Shown one piece after another: positions 1-9,992 of a DNA stretch of 64,000 nucleotides. The DNA is from an uncultured Pseudomonadota bacterium (GTDB taxonomy: Bacteria > Bdellovibrionota_B > Oligoflexia > Oligoflexales > CAIYRB01). Location of the stretch: assembly GCA_903928445.1 (NCBI GenBank), contig CAIYRB010000198.1:1-64000 (forward strand), read 5' to 3'. Positions within the stretch are counted from its first letter, which is position 1, and every line of letters begins with the position of its first letter. Under the pieces are notes generated by a model, which worked only from the letters and a program-made list of their open reading frames with translations, did no database searches and was not told the DNA's origin. Made by a program: the position numbers and the translations under genes.

Positions 1-43
1 GGCCAACCTCTCTAAAAGTCTAGGGAAAATCCTATTTTTATAT

Positions 44-90
44 AAAAAAGCCCTCAATGCCGTGCTGCACGCGGTGTCGAGGGTTTTTAA
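44..90. terminator. Probable bidirectional rho-independent terminator
   Basis: A-run, then CCCTC (51-55) pairing with GAGGG (79-83), followed by TTTTT; inner GC-rich partial pairing. Confidence 0.6.
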
Positions 91-197
91 TCTTTCCAAC
101 GCCTTGGAGCCCATGGCTCAGGGCTTAACTTGATGGCTATGAGTAGACTTTTCAAGCCGTCTACTCCCATCCACTTCCATCCAAATGGACTCCAAAG

Positions 198-1088
198 ATG
201 ACCCACGCCGATGATCTTGGCCCAATGACCGAAAAGGTCATTCTTATTACCGGAGCCACGTTTGGCATCGGCAAGGAAGCCGCCCTTGCTCTGGCGAAGA
301 TGGGTGGCACCATCGTCATCGTCGGCCGCGACCAAGCCCGCACAGCGGGCACGGTTAAATGGCTAAAGGCCGAAAGCGGCAGCCATAAGATCGATTCGTT
401 GCTTGGGGACCTGTCGCTACTGTCTGAAGCGACTAGAGTCGCGACAGAGTTCAAGTCTAAGTATCAACGACTCGATGTCTTACTAAACAATGTAGGTGCC
501 ATATTTGCACAAAGGACGCTGACCGCAGAAGGCTTTGAACACACCTACGCGTTAAATCACCTAGGACCCTTCGCCTTAACGTTGCGCCTTTTGGACCTAC
601 TTCTGACGAGTCAACCGGCACGCATCATCAACACCTCGTCGACCGCGCATCGTCACGGCCATATCAATTTTGATGACCTGCAAACGGCCCAAGGGTTTAA
701 TGGGCTTAAATGCTACGGCGCGTCGAAACTAGCCAATATTCTCTTCACGCGGGCCCTTGCTCGCCGCCTTAAATCCACGAAGATCACTGTCAATGCCTTG
801 CACCCAGGCGTGGTTGGCACCGGCTTTGGACACAACAATCCTGGACTATTCAGGCTCTTGGCATCAGTGATTAAGCCCTTCCTGCTGTCGCCAGCGCAGG
901 GTGCTGCGACCTCGATTTACCTAGCCAGTTCACCAGCTGTGGCTAATACCAGCGGTGCCTACTTCGTTAAATGCCGACCAGCAAAAACCAGCAAGGAGGG
1001 CGAGGATGAAGCTGTGCAAGAACGGCTGTGGGCTATCAGCCTTGAGCAAACCAAATTGCAGCCTATTTGGCGGGCGCTGTCCCTTTGA
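198..1088 (+). CDS. SDR-family oxidoreductase (retinol dehydrogenase-like)
   Basis: ORF with TGATFGIG nucleotide-binding motif, LNNVG and YGASKLAN catalytic motif. Confidence 0.88.
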   Translation: MTHADDLGPMTEKVILITGATFGIGKEAALALAKMGGTIVIVGRDQARTAGTVKWLKAESGSHKIDSLLGDLSLLSEATRVATEFKSKYQRLDVLLNNVGAIFAQRTLTAEGFEHTYALNHLGPFALTLRLLDLLLTSQPARIINTSSTAHRHGHINFDDLQTAQGFNGLKCYGASKLANILFTRALARRLKSTKITVNALHPGVVGTGFGHNNPGLFRLLASVIKPFLLSPAQGAATSIYLASSPAVANTSGAYFVKCRPAKTSKEGEDEAVQERLWAISLEQTKLQPIWRALSL

Positions 1089-1147
1089 CGCCATTTCTAG
1101 AGTGGTCTAATTGCAGCGCATCCCACTCCACTGGATCGGAGAGCCTA

Positions 1148-2977
1148 TTGAAGTACGTACTTTTGGCATTGCTTACCCTCTGGCCACGAGCCGTTACCGC
1201 CGCGCCGGACGGCCCTAAAATCCAGACCTTCGCCCTTGAAGACGAGGAATTTGTCTTAGACGGCAAGCCTCACCTCATACGCAGTGGGGAGCTCCACTAT
1301 CCGCGGGTACCCGCCGAGTATTGGCGCGACCGCATGAAAAAAATGCGTAGCATGGGCCTAAACACGCTTAGCACCTATGTGTTCTGGAACTTGCACGAGC
1401 CCAAGCCAGGCCAGTTTAACTTCAGTGGCCAGCTTGATCTGGCGCGATTTATCAAAACTGCAGCGGAAGAAGGGCTGAGCGTCCTGCTGCGCCCGGGCCC
1501 GTATATCTGCGGCGAATGGGAGTTTGGCGGGTTACCCAGCTGGTTACTAAAAATTCCAGACTTGCAAGTGCGCACATCGGACCCCCGCTTTCTCGCCGCT
1601 GTCGATCGCTATCTTAAAAAAGTTGGCGAGCAGGTATCCCACTTGATGCTCCAGCGCGGCGGACCTATCCTGATGGTTCAGGTTGAAAACGAATATGGCT
1701 CCTTCGGCACCGACCGATCCTATATGAACGCAATCAAAAAATCCGTCCGCAATGCCGGGTTCGACGGAGCTTTATTTACCAGCGATAGTGTTTGGGGGCA
1801 CGCCGAGGCACAAAAGGAACTTGGTTTTGGCACCTTTCCCGAGGACCTCGTCACGGTTAACTTCAATCAAAATCTAACACCAGCAACGCAGCTTGCAGAG
1901 CTGACTAAATTCCGGCCAGAAAGTCCAGCCATGTGCGCGGAGTATTGGGTTGGCTGGTTTGACCAAGTCGGTGGAGCGCACGCGGTGAAGAGCAGTAGCG
2001 AAGGCACTACTGGCCTAAGCTGGATGATGCAGCATAACGTCAGCTTCAATATCTATATGTTTCACGGCGGCACGAACTTTGGCTTTATGAACGGCGCCGA
2101 TTGGAACCACGGATTCTACCTTCCAGACACGACCAACTATGACTACGATGCGCCGCTCGACGAAGCGGGTCGACCTACGCCAAAATTCTTTGCCTACCGC
2201 GACACCATTGCGAAGAACCTACCTGAAAAAGAGGATTTCCCAGCGCTGCCGCAGGAGATTCCCATGATCTCCATCCCAACCTTCGCTCTTTCCGAGAATG
2301 CCCCACTGGTGCAGCTCCTACCCCAGCCCATATCCAGCGAACGACCAAAAAGCATGGAGGATCTGGATCAAGCTTACGGCTTTATCCTATATCAGCACAT
2401 GATCACAGCTCCCTACCGCGGGCTGCTGGAGATCAAAGACGTCCACGACTACGCCCTAGTATCCCAGGGCGGAAAGCCCCTTGGTACCTTGGACCGTCGC
2501 CTCAAGCAAAGCACGCTGGATCTTCGGCTTGAGGCCGGAAAGCCGCTGGAGATCCTCGTAGAAAATATGGGCCGCCTGAATTTTTCGACCGAGATGCAAG
2601 ACGAACGCAAAGGCATCACCGAGAGCGTCCTATCGGAGAAAGGCGAGCTGCTTGGCTGGACTATTTATACCCTGCCTTTGGACAACCTCTCGACGCTGCG
2701 CTTTGGCAAGCAGGTCGCGACCGGCCCAGCATTCTACCGCGGCCATTTCGACCTCGCCGAGGTCGGTGATACCTACCTGGACACGAGAGGCTGGGGTAAG
2801 GGCGTTGTCTTTATCAATGGTCACAATCTTGGCCGTTACTGGCGCATCGGGCCGCAGCACGCCCTGTACTGCCCGGCGTCATGGCTTAAAAAGGGCAAGA
2901 ACGAAGTCATCGTCTTTGACCTGGACAGCATGGGCCAACGCACCATGCAGGGGTTGACCCATCCAGTCTACGACTGA
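1148..2977 (+). CDS. Secreted beta-galactosidase-like glycoside hydrolase (GH35)
   Basis: GH35 hallmarks (RSGELHYPRVPAEYWRDRMKKMRSMGLNTLSTYVFWNLHEP; GPYICGEWEFGGLPSWL; VQVENEYGSFG). Start refined to TTG 1148 because of an upstream GGAG and a signal peptide MKYVLLALLTLWPRAVTA. Confidence 0.88.
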   Translation: MKYVLLALLTLWPRAVTAAPDGPKIQTFALEDEEFVLDGKPHLIRSGELHYPRVPAEYWRDRMKKMRSMGLNTLSTYVFWNLHEPKPGQFNFSGQLDLARFIKTAAEEGLSVLLRPGPYICGEWEFGGLPSWLLKIPDLQVRTSDPRFLAAVDRYLKKVGEQVSHLMLQRGGPILMVQVENEYGSFGTDRSYMNAIKKSVRNAGFDGALFTSDSVWGHAEAQKELGFGTFPEDLVTVNFNQNLTPATQLAELTKFRPESPAMCAEYWVGWFDQVGGAHAVKSSSEGTTGLSWMMQHNVSFNIYMFHGGTNFGFMNGADWNHGFYLPDTTNYDYDAPLDEAGRPTPKFFAYRDTIAKNLPEKEDFPALPQEIPMISIPTFALSENAPLVQLLPQPISSERPKSMEDLDQAYGFILYQHMITAPYRGLLEIKDVHDYALVSQGGKPLGTLDRRLKQSTLDLRLEAGKPLEILVENMGRLNFSTEMQDERKGITESVLSEKGELLGWTIYTLPLDNLSTLRFGKQVATGPAFYRGHFDLAEVGDTYLDTRGWGKGVVFINGHNLGRYWRIGPQHALYCPASWLKKGKNEVIVFDLDSMGQRTMQGLTHPVYD

Positions 2978-3083
2978 ACATGCCTTAAATATTGAAACTA
3001 CAGGACAAATTAGATTCCTCGCTTGCCATGGCTGGGGATTCTTGATAGACGCGTAGCTCTCGCATTCTGATGCGCTCTGAGCT

Positions 3084-3158
3084 GGTTCCGTGGTGAAATG
3101 GATATCATGCCGCCCTCCGAAGGCGGTGGTGCAGGTTCGATTCCTGCCGGAACCGCCA
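3084..3158 (+). tRNA. tRNA-Arg (anticodon CCG)
   Basis: Cloverleaf: acceptor GGTTCCG/CGGAACC, anticodon stem CCGCC/GGCGG with loop CTCCGAA, T-arm GGTTCGATTCC, encoded CCA. Confidence 0.92.
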
Positions 3159-3650
3159 TATATTTAGAGGGTTAGAAATTCAGAAGTCACCCGTTTTGGA
3201 TGCGTAGGGGGGCTTCCGAAGGCGGCCGAGAAATTAAAGTTAGCCATCAAAACCTGGGGCTAGTTTAGTTTCGAGCGTCAGGAAATCTCGTTCGAGGACA
3301 AAACCGTTTTGGGAGGTCTGACGAAATGGCGCAACAACTAAGACACGGTCAACCGAATGGTGATCCTTCGGTCCTTTAGGCAAGGTTCACCGACACCGCC
3401 CAGTTTAGTGGTTGGAAGACGGAGAGGATGATTCGGTTTTTGTCCATATCCGCCTCGCCGCAGTACGGGACATTAAGTCGCCGAGAAAAATGTAGGCTGA
3501 CGCCGCATTTTTTTTGCCAGGACGCAGATCTGCTTTTTATCCTCGTGGGAGAAAGCGGGTCAAGGCGATGAACTACGGACGAAAACGGTCCGGAACTTCA
3601 CATCAAACTAGACCGTGGAGAACGTGGTCGAGGGAACACGGAGGGGGGCG

Positions 3651-4022
3651 TTAGGTCGCCTCAGCCTCGGCGGGTATTTCCACGATGTCTTTTGCTTTCA
3701 GGAGCGGCCAAAGGTCTGCGACGGGCCAGCGGCTCTTGCGAATGGAAAGGATAGGGCGAACTGTGCCTGTGCGACGCCCCAGCTCCCGAATTATTGCCTC
3801 TAGCGTCTCGACTCGGCTTTCGCGGGCGACCTCGTCGGCCAGCTTGGCCCCAAAAATTTTTGCTTGCCCGTCCAAGACCTCGTAATAGATATGACCAACG
3901 GAGCGACCTTGCCGATGAAGGCTCAGTCGAGGTGACGGGGTGACGTAGGGCCTAGCCTCATCACCTACGAGTTCATCGAGGAACTCGAAATCAGGAGCGA
4001 CCAGTTTAGACGATGTGGACAT
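3651..4022 (-). CDS. Hypothetical protein (about 123 aa) overlapping the end of a GNAT-like remnant
   Basis: Open frame with ATG at 4022 inside the last codons of the upstream GNAT-like frame; no family recognised; may itself be a remnant. Confidence 0.35.
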   Translation of the reverse strand: MSTSSKLVAPDFEFLDELVGDEARPYVTPSPRLSLHRQGRSVGHIYYEVLDGQAKIFGAKLADEVARESRVETLEAIIRELGRRTGTVRPILSIRKSRWPVADLWPLLKAKDIVEIPAEAEAT

Positions 4023-4461
4023 ATCCTTGGGCCTGCATCTTCGCCCAGAATCCTGAGCTCGTTGGGACAATCCGAGAGTGCTGAACTCAAACTCGTTCAC
4101 CTCGGTATTTGTTTACCACGGACTCTAACAAACGTCGACCAATGCCTTGCCTATGGAAAGAGCCGAGCACGCCAATCCCGCGAGATAGTCTCAAAAACTT
4201 GCCGGCGAAGAGGTCTTCGACATAGAGTAATCGACCGACATCGTCATTGTAGACTCATGGCCTCGGCACATTTCGCGACATAACGGTCGGGAACTTTCGC
4301 CACAGCGTGCCCTTACCGCCGTCGCCGGGATAGTACTGCTCCCAAATCGCCGAGGCCGTAAACGGGCAGCGGATACCAGCGACGATCTTCCAGACGGGGA
4401 CGAATGCCTTCGCCGGAAACGTGTACCCTGGGCGGCTGATGAACGGTGCACCAACAACTGC
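4006..4461 (-). pseudogene. GNAT acetyltransferase-like remnant with two in-frame TGA codons
   Basis: One frame reads ...YTFPAKAFVPVWKIVAGIRCPFTASAIWEQYYPGDGGKGTLWRKFPTVMSRNVPRP*VYNDDVGRLLYVEDLFAGKFLRLSRGIGVLGSFHRQGIGRRLLESVVNKYRGERV*VQHSRIVPTSSGFWAKMQAQGYVHIV*; RQGIGRRLL resembles the GNAT acetyl-CoA motif. Confidence 0.5.
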
Positions 4462-5103
4462 TCATTAAGCTTAAGCAGCTCCTTAACGCTCCCGTCGGCC
4501 TCGTGCAACGAGACTGCCGATGCGAGAGCTTTAGTTCGTGACAGCGACTGCGCAAGCGCACTGCGGTAGATGGCTTCATCATCAACGACTAGAACCTTGA
4601 TGGGCCGGCCAAGGCGCCTGCTGCTTGCAATTATTTCGTCTTCCAAAGTTAATTCGTCTTTATCGATGCTCATGCTGCTGTGCGTATCGTCTTTGCCACT
4701 CAGCGATAAAAACGCTCTAGAAATCCCGGAACTATGAGCCGGAAGATGTGCCTTTGTCGTCCCCGCACGTCCAGTGGTGATGGGTAATGTGAAATAGAAC
4801 TCGACCTTTCCTTTCGGAAAATCGTTACCGTTGAATGATTCACACCAGATCCGCTCGCCATGAGTCCTATCACTTTCTAAGCGATTGCGAGTCCCAAGCC
4901 AGTTCCACCCTTTTTCCCTGAGGAGAAGAAGGCCTCGAACAACTTTGGTATATTCTCTGCCGGGATAAATGATCCTGCGTTACCGATGCAGAATTCAATC
5001 TGCGCATCATGTTCTCGTGTTCTGAACCAGATTTTTCCGCTGTAACCTATGGCCTGTACTATGGATTGCTAAATGGCGTTGTTGCGCCGCACTTTTTGAT
5101 AGG
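4462..5103 (-). pseudogene. Decayed histidine kinase/receiver gene fragment, paralogous to 7040..9737
   Basis: Translated remnant IWFRTREHDAQIEFCIGNAGSFIPAENIPKLFEAFFSSGKKGGTGLGLAIA*KV...HGERIWCES..GKVEFYFTLPITTG..LPAHSSGI..DELTLEDEIIASSRRLGRPIKVLVVDDEAIYRSALAQSLSR aligns with the kinase at 8520-9050; contains premature TAG codons and a frameshift. Confidence 0.85.
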
Positions 5104-5118
5104 CGATTAGCTCTTCGC

Positions 5119-5604
5119 CTAAATCGCTGGTGTAGCCACGAAAAAATAGCCGTATGCCCACTCGGGTAGGGGATGCGGCTTCTTAGTTGAGATTTTTACG
5201 GGATGCTCGATATAAAACCCTCTGGCAAACACACGCCCGTCATCCATTCCTTTCAGTTCGAATCTGACCTTTTGTTTGCCGGGCTCGATTATTTGTATGC
5301 TTGATTCAGCTAGCACCTGATTGGTCCCCTGTATCGGCCGAATAAAGTCTATTTCTAAGTGAGAAGAGAAAAACCCAAGATCCTTTTTGGTGAGTTCATC
5401 TATAGCTATCTTGAAATAATTATAGAAAAAAATGAAACGTGACCCGATTACCAAATCCAAATACCGACCCGTACTCACGTGGCCATACGGGTCTAGGTCA
5501 GCGAAGCGCACATCCATGGGCTGCGCGTAAATAATCGGTTTCGACAAGTCCGCTGACGCGACCAAGAGTTGGCTCGGACTATCGTCGTTTTTCTGCGAGG
5601 TCAT
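5119..5604 (-). CDS. Hotdog-fold acyl-CoA thioesterase-like protein
   Basis: 4HBT-like motif MDVRFADLDPYGHVSTGRYLDLV. Confidence 0.75.
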   Translation of the reverse strand: MTSQKNDDSPSQLLVASADLSKPIIYAQPMDVRFADLDPYGHVSTGRYLDLVIGSRFIFFYNYFKIAIDELTKKDLGFFSSHLEIDFIRPIQGTNQVLAESSIQIIEPGKQKVRFELKGMDDGRVFARGFYIEHPVKISTKKPHPLPEWAYGYFFVATPAI

Positions 5605-6536
5605 AGGTGTCTCCGGTTATTTTGGTACCGTCAGTAAATGCCGAAGTTCATTCGATGCTGTGGATAACACCAACAACAGGGTAGTGTTTGACTGAGATTG
5701 TCCCACCTGACAAACTCACGCTGGGTCAGTTTTGCAAGCTCCGCGCCAGGACGTTGCCCCGCGACGCGACGCCAAACCCTTAATGAAGTGGACACTTACC
5801 GCCTCGGCACGAGATTCAAACAGTGTTGAAGGATTTGACAGGTGAAGACCAAAGCTATGATAAGGACGTTCCAATTATTCAAACTAATTGAGTTTAGTAT
5901 TCGTCCCTCGGTCCTCGCAAGTCGAACTCTGCTTTTTTACGGATGTCGATGGGCTGAATTGGCCCTTGATTCAAACGTCTTCCATTGGCCGTTTTGGCTC
6001 AGATCCCCACTTCCTGCCTCTATCTTGCGAACTTGAATCGATCCCTGGTGCCAACAGGTACTTCTTCACTTCTTAAAGCTCCACTCAGCACTTAAGCCAT
6101 TGCCTCTGTCCTGCCTCTGTGCGGACGGCACGCCCTCTGCTTTCTGACTCGTCCCAGCGCTACGCTGCGCACGTCCCAAAACTTCGGCGGCGACTCGTGG
6201 TGAGGCCCGCTCCCTTCGACCCTGCCTCCTATTTTATCGTCTTCTATGGCTTCTATGACTTTCTAACCACTGAAACCCTTGAGAAATTTGGCGCACATGT
6301 TGCTTAGTCGACTCGCACGAGACGAGGGCGAGAGAGCACGAACTGGGCCAAGGTCAGGCCGCGGACGATTTTGCAGGGTTCGCTGAAAATGCCGCGCGCC
6401 ATAAACAATTTTTTTCTACGCTATTAGCTGCTTGGGCAGGCGGCGGCTGAAAAAATGGAAAGGTGTGGTAAAAGACGGCCCTTGAGTGCGAAAGCGCGGC
6501 CTCATTAACACCAAACCAACGAATTGAGGGAGCACC

Positions 6537-7043
6537 ATGACTAACGTTCAGCGTCCTCAGGAAATTATTGCCCAGCTCGGCTTGAGCCCGCTGCCCGAAG
6601 AAGGTGGGTTTTACGCCGAGACATACCGTAGCTCGTACACATTAGACTTGCCGCATGGACCTCGTGCAGCTGGGACCGCCATATTCTATATGATTACCGC
6701 AGGAAACTTCTCAGCCCTACACCGTCTCAAGCACGACGAAATTTTCCACTTCTATCAGGGCGATCCAGTAACGATGTTGCTCATTTCAGAAAACGGCAGC
6801 GGCCAGGAAATCACTCTCGGACACGACATCATATCTGGTCAACGACCGCAAGCTATTGTCCCAGCTGGTGTATGGCAGGGTAGTAGGATCAAGACTCCGC
6901 AGCTCGGATGGTCCTTGATGGGTACTACGATGTCACCAGGATTTGAGTTCGCCGATTTCGAGCTAGCTGATCGAGAGAAGTTGACCGCATCGTGTCCCGA
7001 TTTATCAAGTGAAATAGCTAGCCTCACCAGGGCGAATTCATGA
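6537..7043 (+). CDS. Cupin_5/DUF985-type cupin protein
   Basis: LGLSPLPEEGGFYAETYRS, FYMITAGNFSALHRLKHDEIFHFYQGDPV, VPAGVWQGSR. Confidence 0.85.
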   Translation: MTNVQRPQEIIAQLGLSPLPEEGGFYAETYRSSYTLDLPHGPRAAGTAIFYMITAGNFSALHRLKHDEIFHFYQGDPVTMLLISENGSGQEITLGHDIISGQRPQAIVPAGVWQGSRIKTPQLGWSLMGTTMSPGFEFADFELADREKLTASCPDLSSEIASLTRANS

Positions 7044-9737
7044 AATTTGTGCACAAGATTTTTGCGGCTGTTTTTTTGACGTCCATGTCTATCGTCATAA
7101 TCGCTGCGATGAGTTTAAGCTGGGTTTTTGAACGCGAGCAGCTCAGATCCTTTACCGCTAGGTATGAGGCACTGGCCGAGTCGCTTGCTCACACGCTTGT
7201 TCAAGCGGAGAAAAACACCGATATCTTAATGAAGAATGCCGCGCTGGTCGTCCAAGCGAAGGAGTCCCAGAACAGGGGTTTGACGACGCAAGAGCTAAAG
7301 AATCTTGCTAATTTAACTGGTGTTACCCACGTGTTCCTGATTGATGCGAACGGCAAGTTTTTTAGATCCACAAATGAAGACCCTGACCTCATACCGAACC
7401 TTTTTTTTATTTAGTGAAAAATATCGAGGCCTTATAAACGGGACAAGCGACCTAGAAAAAACACCGATTATCCCTCCTCGCCCTGAGCCAACGCCTTTTA
7501 AGTTTGTGCTGGTGCCTAATGCTAAAAGAGATCGCATCATCGAATTGGGCATGAGGGTCGACTTTATATCGGCAACGCTCAAGCAAGCTCTAGCTGGCGA
7601 TCCCGAAGTTACCCAGCTAAGTCTCTACGCGTCAAATGGTGTATCACTTGGGACAGTGGGGCGAAGCGACGACCCAAAGCCAGCTCCTGGTGATGGGTTA
7701 AAGCAAGGTGTTGTACGAGATGATGAGCGAGAGATGACACTTGTCACTAAAATCGCTACCGACCAGGGCAGCGATGCCGAATATTTAACTAGCGCTGGCG
7801 GATATTTTTACACCCTATCTGCAACCGTCTCTAAAGGTGTGTTAATTCGTGACAGAACGCACATACGTAGATTCCTTTTTTTAGTCACTGTCGGAGGCTT
7901 TGTGGCCAGCCTCCTTCTAGCACTTTTTTTATCGAGACGGCTCGTGTCGAAGCTAAACATCATGACATCTAAGTTAAATCACGCATTTTCTGCCGATGAC
8001 TTACAAATGGACGTCAAATTGGACGGTGGAGACGAGATGGGGCAGCTATCAGCTGCCTTTGACTCTATGGCGTCTCGTTTACGCTCCAACCAGAAAAAGA
8101 TACTTGCTGCGCAGAAATCCGAAGCAATTGCTCAGATGATGCAGATGCTTGCCCACGATATCCGAAAGCCATTTTCGATGCTTAAAATGGGCCTAACGAT
8201 GCTGGGAAGAGCTGCGGACCCAGCTGGTGTCAAGGCGACCCTAGCCAAGGTTGTGCCCGAGATCGACAGGGCAATGGGCCACGTCAACGGCATGCTTGAG
8301 GACTTGCTTGAGGTCGGATCAACCTCGACCCAGCTTATTCAAGAGCCCGTCAGCCCCGAGGCCCTTATTGCGCAGACTCTTTGGGACATCTTCCGCGTCT
8401 ACCCGAAGGCAAATGTTTCTATTAGCTACAACTTTGGCCATACCCACGCCGTCAATGCCCACGTCCAAAAAGTAGGTAGGGTATTTAGCAACATAGTAGG
8501 GAACGCTGTCCAGGCAATGAACTATAAGGGGCAAATCTGGTTCGCCACGCGCGAGGTCGTCACCGAAGGCAAACCGTTCATCGCATTCATTTTGGGCAAC
8601 GCGGGCTCTGTGATTCCGCCAGAGAATCTAGCGAAGCTCTTCGATGCGTTCTTCACTAGCGGCAAGAAGGGCGGCACGGGTCTCGGGCTCGCGATCGCCC
8701 AGAAGGTAGTCATGGCGCACGGCGGCACCATTTGGTGCGAGTCCAGTAGGACCGCCCAGCATCCCGAGGGTCAGGTAGAGTTCAAGTTTACGCTGCCGAT
8801 TGCGGCAGGCCAGGCGGTGAAGACCACGGCCAACCTGCCGAACCACAGCTCCGAGATCACCAAGGACCTGCTGGCAGTCGATGAGGCGCCCGGATCTTCA
8901 CTATCAGGCCCCGACGCCACCGAGCTGTCACTGGAGGCTGACATTATAGCTATTGCGAAGGCCAAAGGTCGTCCGATTAGAGTGTTGATTGTAGATGACG
9001 AGGCGATCTACAGAAGCGGCCTCGCATCTTCGTTGTCGCGCAGCTCTGAGCTGGCGGCGGCGATTGTCCTGGTGGAGGCCAAGGATAACGACAATGGCCT
9101 TGCTAAGATCGGTGAAAGACCAGACCTCGTCATTACCGATGTTGATATGGGTCACGAGGTTAATGGCTTCGATTTCGTCACAGCCATTAGAGCGGCGGGA
9201 TTCGCTGGGCTTGTCTGCGTGCATTCAAACCGCATGGTTGCTGAGGACCACCGTACAGCCCTTGAGAGCGGCGCCGACGCCTTTATCAGCAAGCCAGCAT
9301 CGAGAGCGCAGTTGCTCAAGCTCGTTGTTCAAGCGGGTCAAAGGGCGTCGGCAGTGCGTCAGGGAGCAACTACCAAAGTCGCCACCAACGCGAAGCCCGA
9401 AGTCCTCGTTGTGGACGACAACATTTTTATTCTTGAGGCTTGGGAGGATATGTTGAAGGCCGATGCAACAGTCCACATGATCACCACTCAAGAAGACCTT
9501 GAAGCGCGGTTGGCTAAGGACCCTGAATTTTTGGAGCGCTTGTCTCTAGTCATAACCGACTTCCACTTCGATGGTTCCCGCTATGATGGCCAGGACGTCG
9601 CTCGGCTGATCAAGCAGCATCGACCTTCGCTTACGGTGCTCCTGTCTTCTGATGGCGTTTTTGCTGAGGGGCTGGACGGCCCTGACCGTATTATTGGCAA
9701 AGAGCCCGTCAAGTTGAGCAAGCTCGCCATGGCCTGA
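7040..9737 (+). CDS. Hybrid sensor histidine kinase (TM-sensor-TM-HAMP-HisKA-HATPase-REC-REC), split by a frameshift at a T8 tract (7401-7408)
   Basis: Frame 7040..7414 carries TM1 and the sensor start; frame of 7341..9737 carries the rest: HAMP, MLAHDIRKPFSMLKMGL, GGTGLGLAIAQKVVMAHGG, two receivers (VLIVDDEAIYRSGL; VLVVDDNIFILEAWEDML). Frames join as ...DLIPNLFFLFSEKYRGL... if one T is dropped. Confidence 0.85.
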
Positions 9738-9992
9738 AAGGCAAAAGAGTCCACCGTGAGCCTTAAAGACCTCAATCACCAAAACTTGATCGTCTACAGT
9801 ACCCACAGATCAAAGGCGGCGCTCATTACCTGCCTCATCTTCTCCTACAACGGCAAGCATGCGCATTTCGTCGACGGCTCAGACGGCGGCTACGCGCTAG
9901 CCGCCGTCGAACTCAAAGCCCGACTGCAGCTAGCGAAGCGAGGTAAGCCAAACCAGGACAACCCCGATTCACACCCTCAGCGCCGGAGAGCT

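Noticed and set aside
4006-4461. TGA recoding (as Trp, Gly or selenocysteine) to explain the GNAT-like frame
   Set aside because: TGA is used as a true stop by ordinary genes in the window and no SECIS-like element was identified; pseudogenisation in a decayed region is simpler.
5640-6530. Several 60-65 aa ORFs (5842, 5888, 6119)
   Set aside because: Overlapping, no motif, no ribosome-binding site seen; treated as non-coding or decayed DNA.
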